Assembly: GCA_045124055.1 (NCBI GenBank)
Contig: JBGVKZ010000031.1
Location: forward strand, 1 to 32,747
Length of the DNA stretch: 32,747 nucleotides
Direction of reading: 5' to 3'
Source: CALZKI01 sp045124055
GTDB taxonomy: Bacteria > Bacillota > Clostridia > Lachnospirales > Lachnospiraceae
The position numbers and the translations under genes were made by a program. A model generated the notes under the pieces. That model had not been told where the DNA came from. It made no database searches and saw only the letters and a list, made by a program, of their open reading frames with translations. Shown one piece after another: positions 32,540 through 32,747 of the stretch (positions are counted from its first letter, which is position 1; each line of letters starts with the position of its first letter).

Positions 32540-32747
32540 AAAAAGTTTCTTATAAAATTTTTGCAGAAAACGAGGATTTATTATTGTTCTTAAAGAAGAA
32601 TAAAGACAAATTGAACAAAATCGCTGCGCGATGGCCTGCCAAGGCTGTGGCACAGTTTTTGCTTTTCAAAAGCAGTAGACATCTGCCTACATAAGAAGTA
32701 TTGTTAAATCACCACAAAATAACAATCAACAAAGGTCAAATATCCAC
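32540..32747. other. Unassigned end of the window
   Basis: No supported gene is seen. A frame that overlaps the end of the HD gene stays open to 32694 (KIAARWPAKAVAQFLLFKSS), but it has no ribosome binding site or start codon of its own. No third tuf tail is found here. Confidence 0.4.

Larger units (their letters stand above)
30273..32747. mobile_element. Possible second element, or remnant, at the same tuf site (right end outside the window)
   Basis: The layout after attR repeats that after attL: tuf stop, terminator, then two tandem 11-bp repeats about 130 bases further on (30392-30413). The following genes are accessory in character and AT-rich. No integrase is visible in the part present, so it may be a partial element, or simply the region displaced by the first insertion. 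Confidence 0.4.

Noticed and set aside
32509..32694. 61-codon frame overlapping the end of the HD gene
   Set aside because: It begins inside the HD gene without its own ribosome binding site, and no family is recognised.

Overview
The window is low-GC chromosomal DNA from a Gram-positive Clostridia, most likely a Lachnospiraceae. The reasons are an L10-type leader ahead of rplJ, strong AGGAGG ribosome binding sites, canonical TTGACA-17-TATAAT promoters, the gene order rplJ-rplL / rpoB-rpoC / rpsL-rpsG-fusA-tuf, and an integrative element that carries TnpV and a small protein often (mis)named 'complexin-2'. The taxonomic call is inference from sequence character only.

Layout. (1) 1-2752: debris of a polymorphic toxin locus. 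The first bases hold the start of an IS3-like transposase on the minus strand. The IS end lies directly against a 5'-truncated toxin C-terminal cassette, which is followed by a probable immunity gene and a terminator. A second copy of the same pre-toxin sequence follows, joined to a different C-terminal domain that is interrupted by an in-frame TAG. (2) 2790-18978: core information-processing genes. These are the L10 leader with rplJ and rplL; rpoB and rpoC with their own promoter; an inserted rfbD-like reductase and a DUF3880/CgeB-like glycosyltransferase; then rpsL, rpsG, fusA and tuf, with separate promoters for rpsL and tuf. (3) 18940-30272: an integrative and mobilizable element of about 11.3 kb inserted in the 3' end of tuf. 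It is bounded by a near-perfect 47-bp duplication of the tuf tail and carries a repressor, an excisionase-like protein, a tyrosine integrase, a RepA-like ATPase, a small mobilization-associated protein, an oriT-like hairpin cluster, a MobA/MobL relaxase and TnpV. The cargo is a two-component system plus an ABC transporter, probably for sensing and exporting an antimicrobial or peptide. (4) 30273-32747: a second set of integrase-arm-like tandem repeats after the duplicated tuf tail, then an unknown small gene and a SAMHD1-like HD phosphohydrolase.

How the parts work together. L10/L12 and the RNA polymerase subunits form the usual ribosome/RNAP cluster, and S12, S7, EF-G and EF-Tu form the str cluster. 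In the element, the repressor probably controls the xis-int promoter through an array of 17-bp operators, Int and Xis recombine at the tuf tail, and the relaxase with the oriT-like region allows mobilization by a helper conjugative element.

The most interesting observations are the use of the tuf 3' end as an attachment site that keeps the EF-Tu protein unchanged, and signs that two elements are stacked there. The second may be a partial element carrying an HD phosphohydrolase that could act in defence. The candidate origin and oriT structures and the toxin cassette array are also worth checking.
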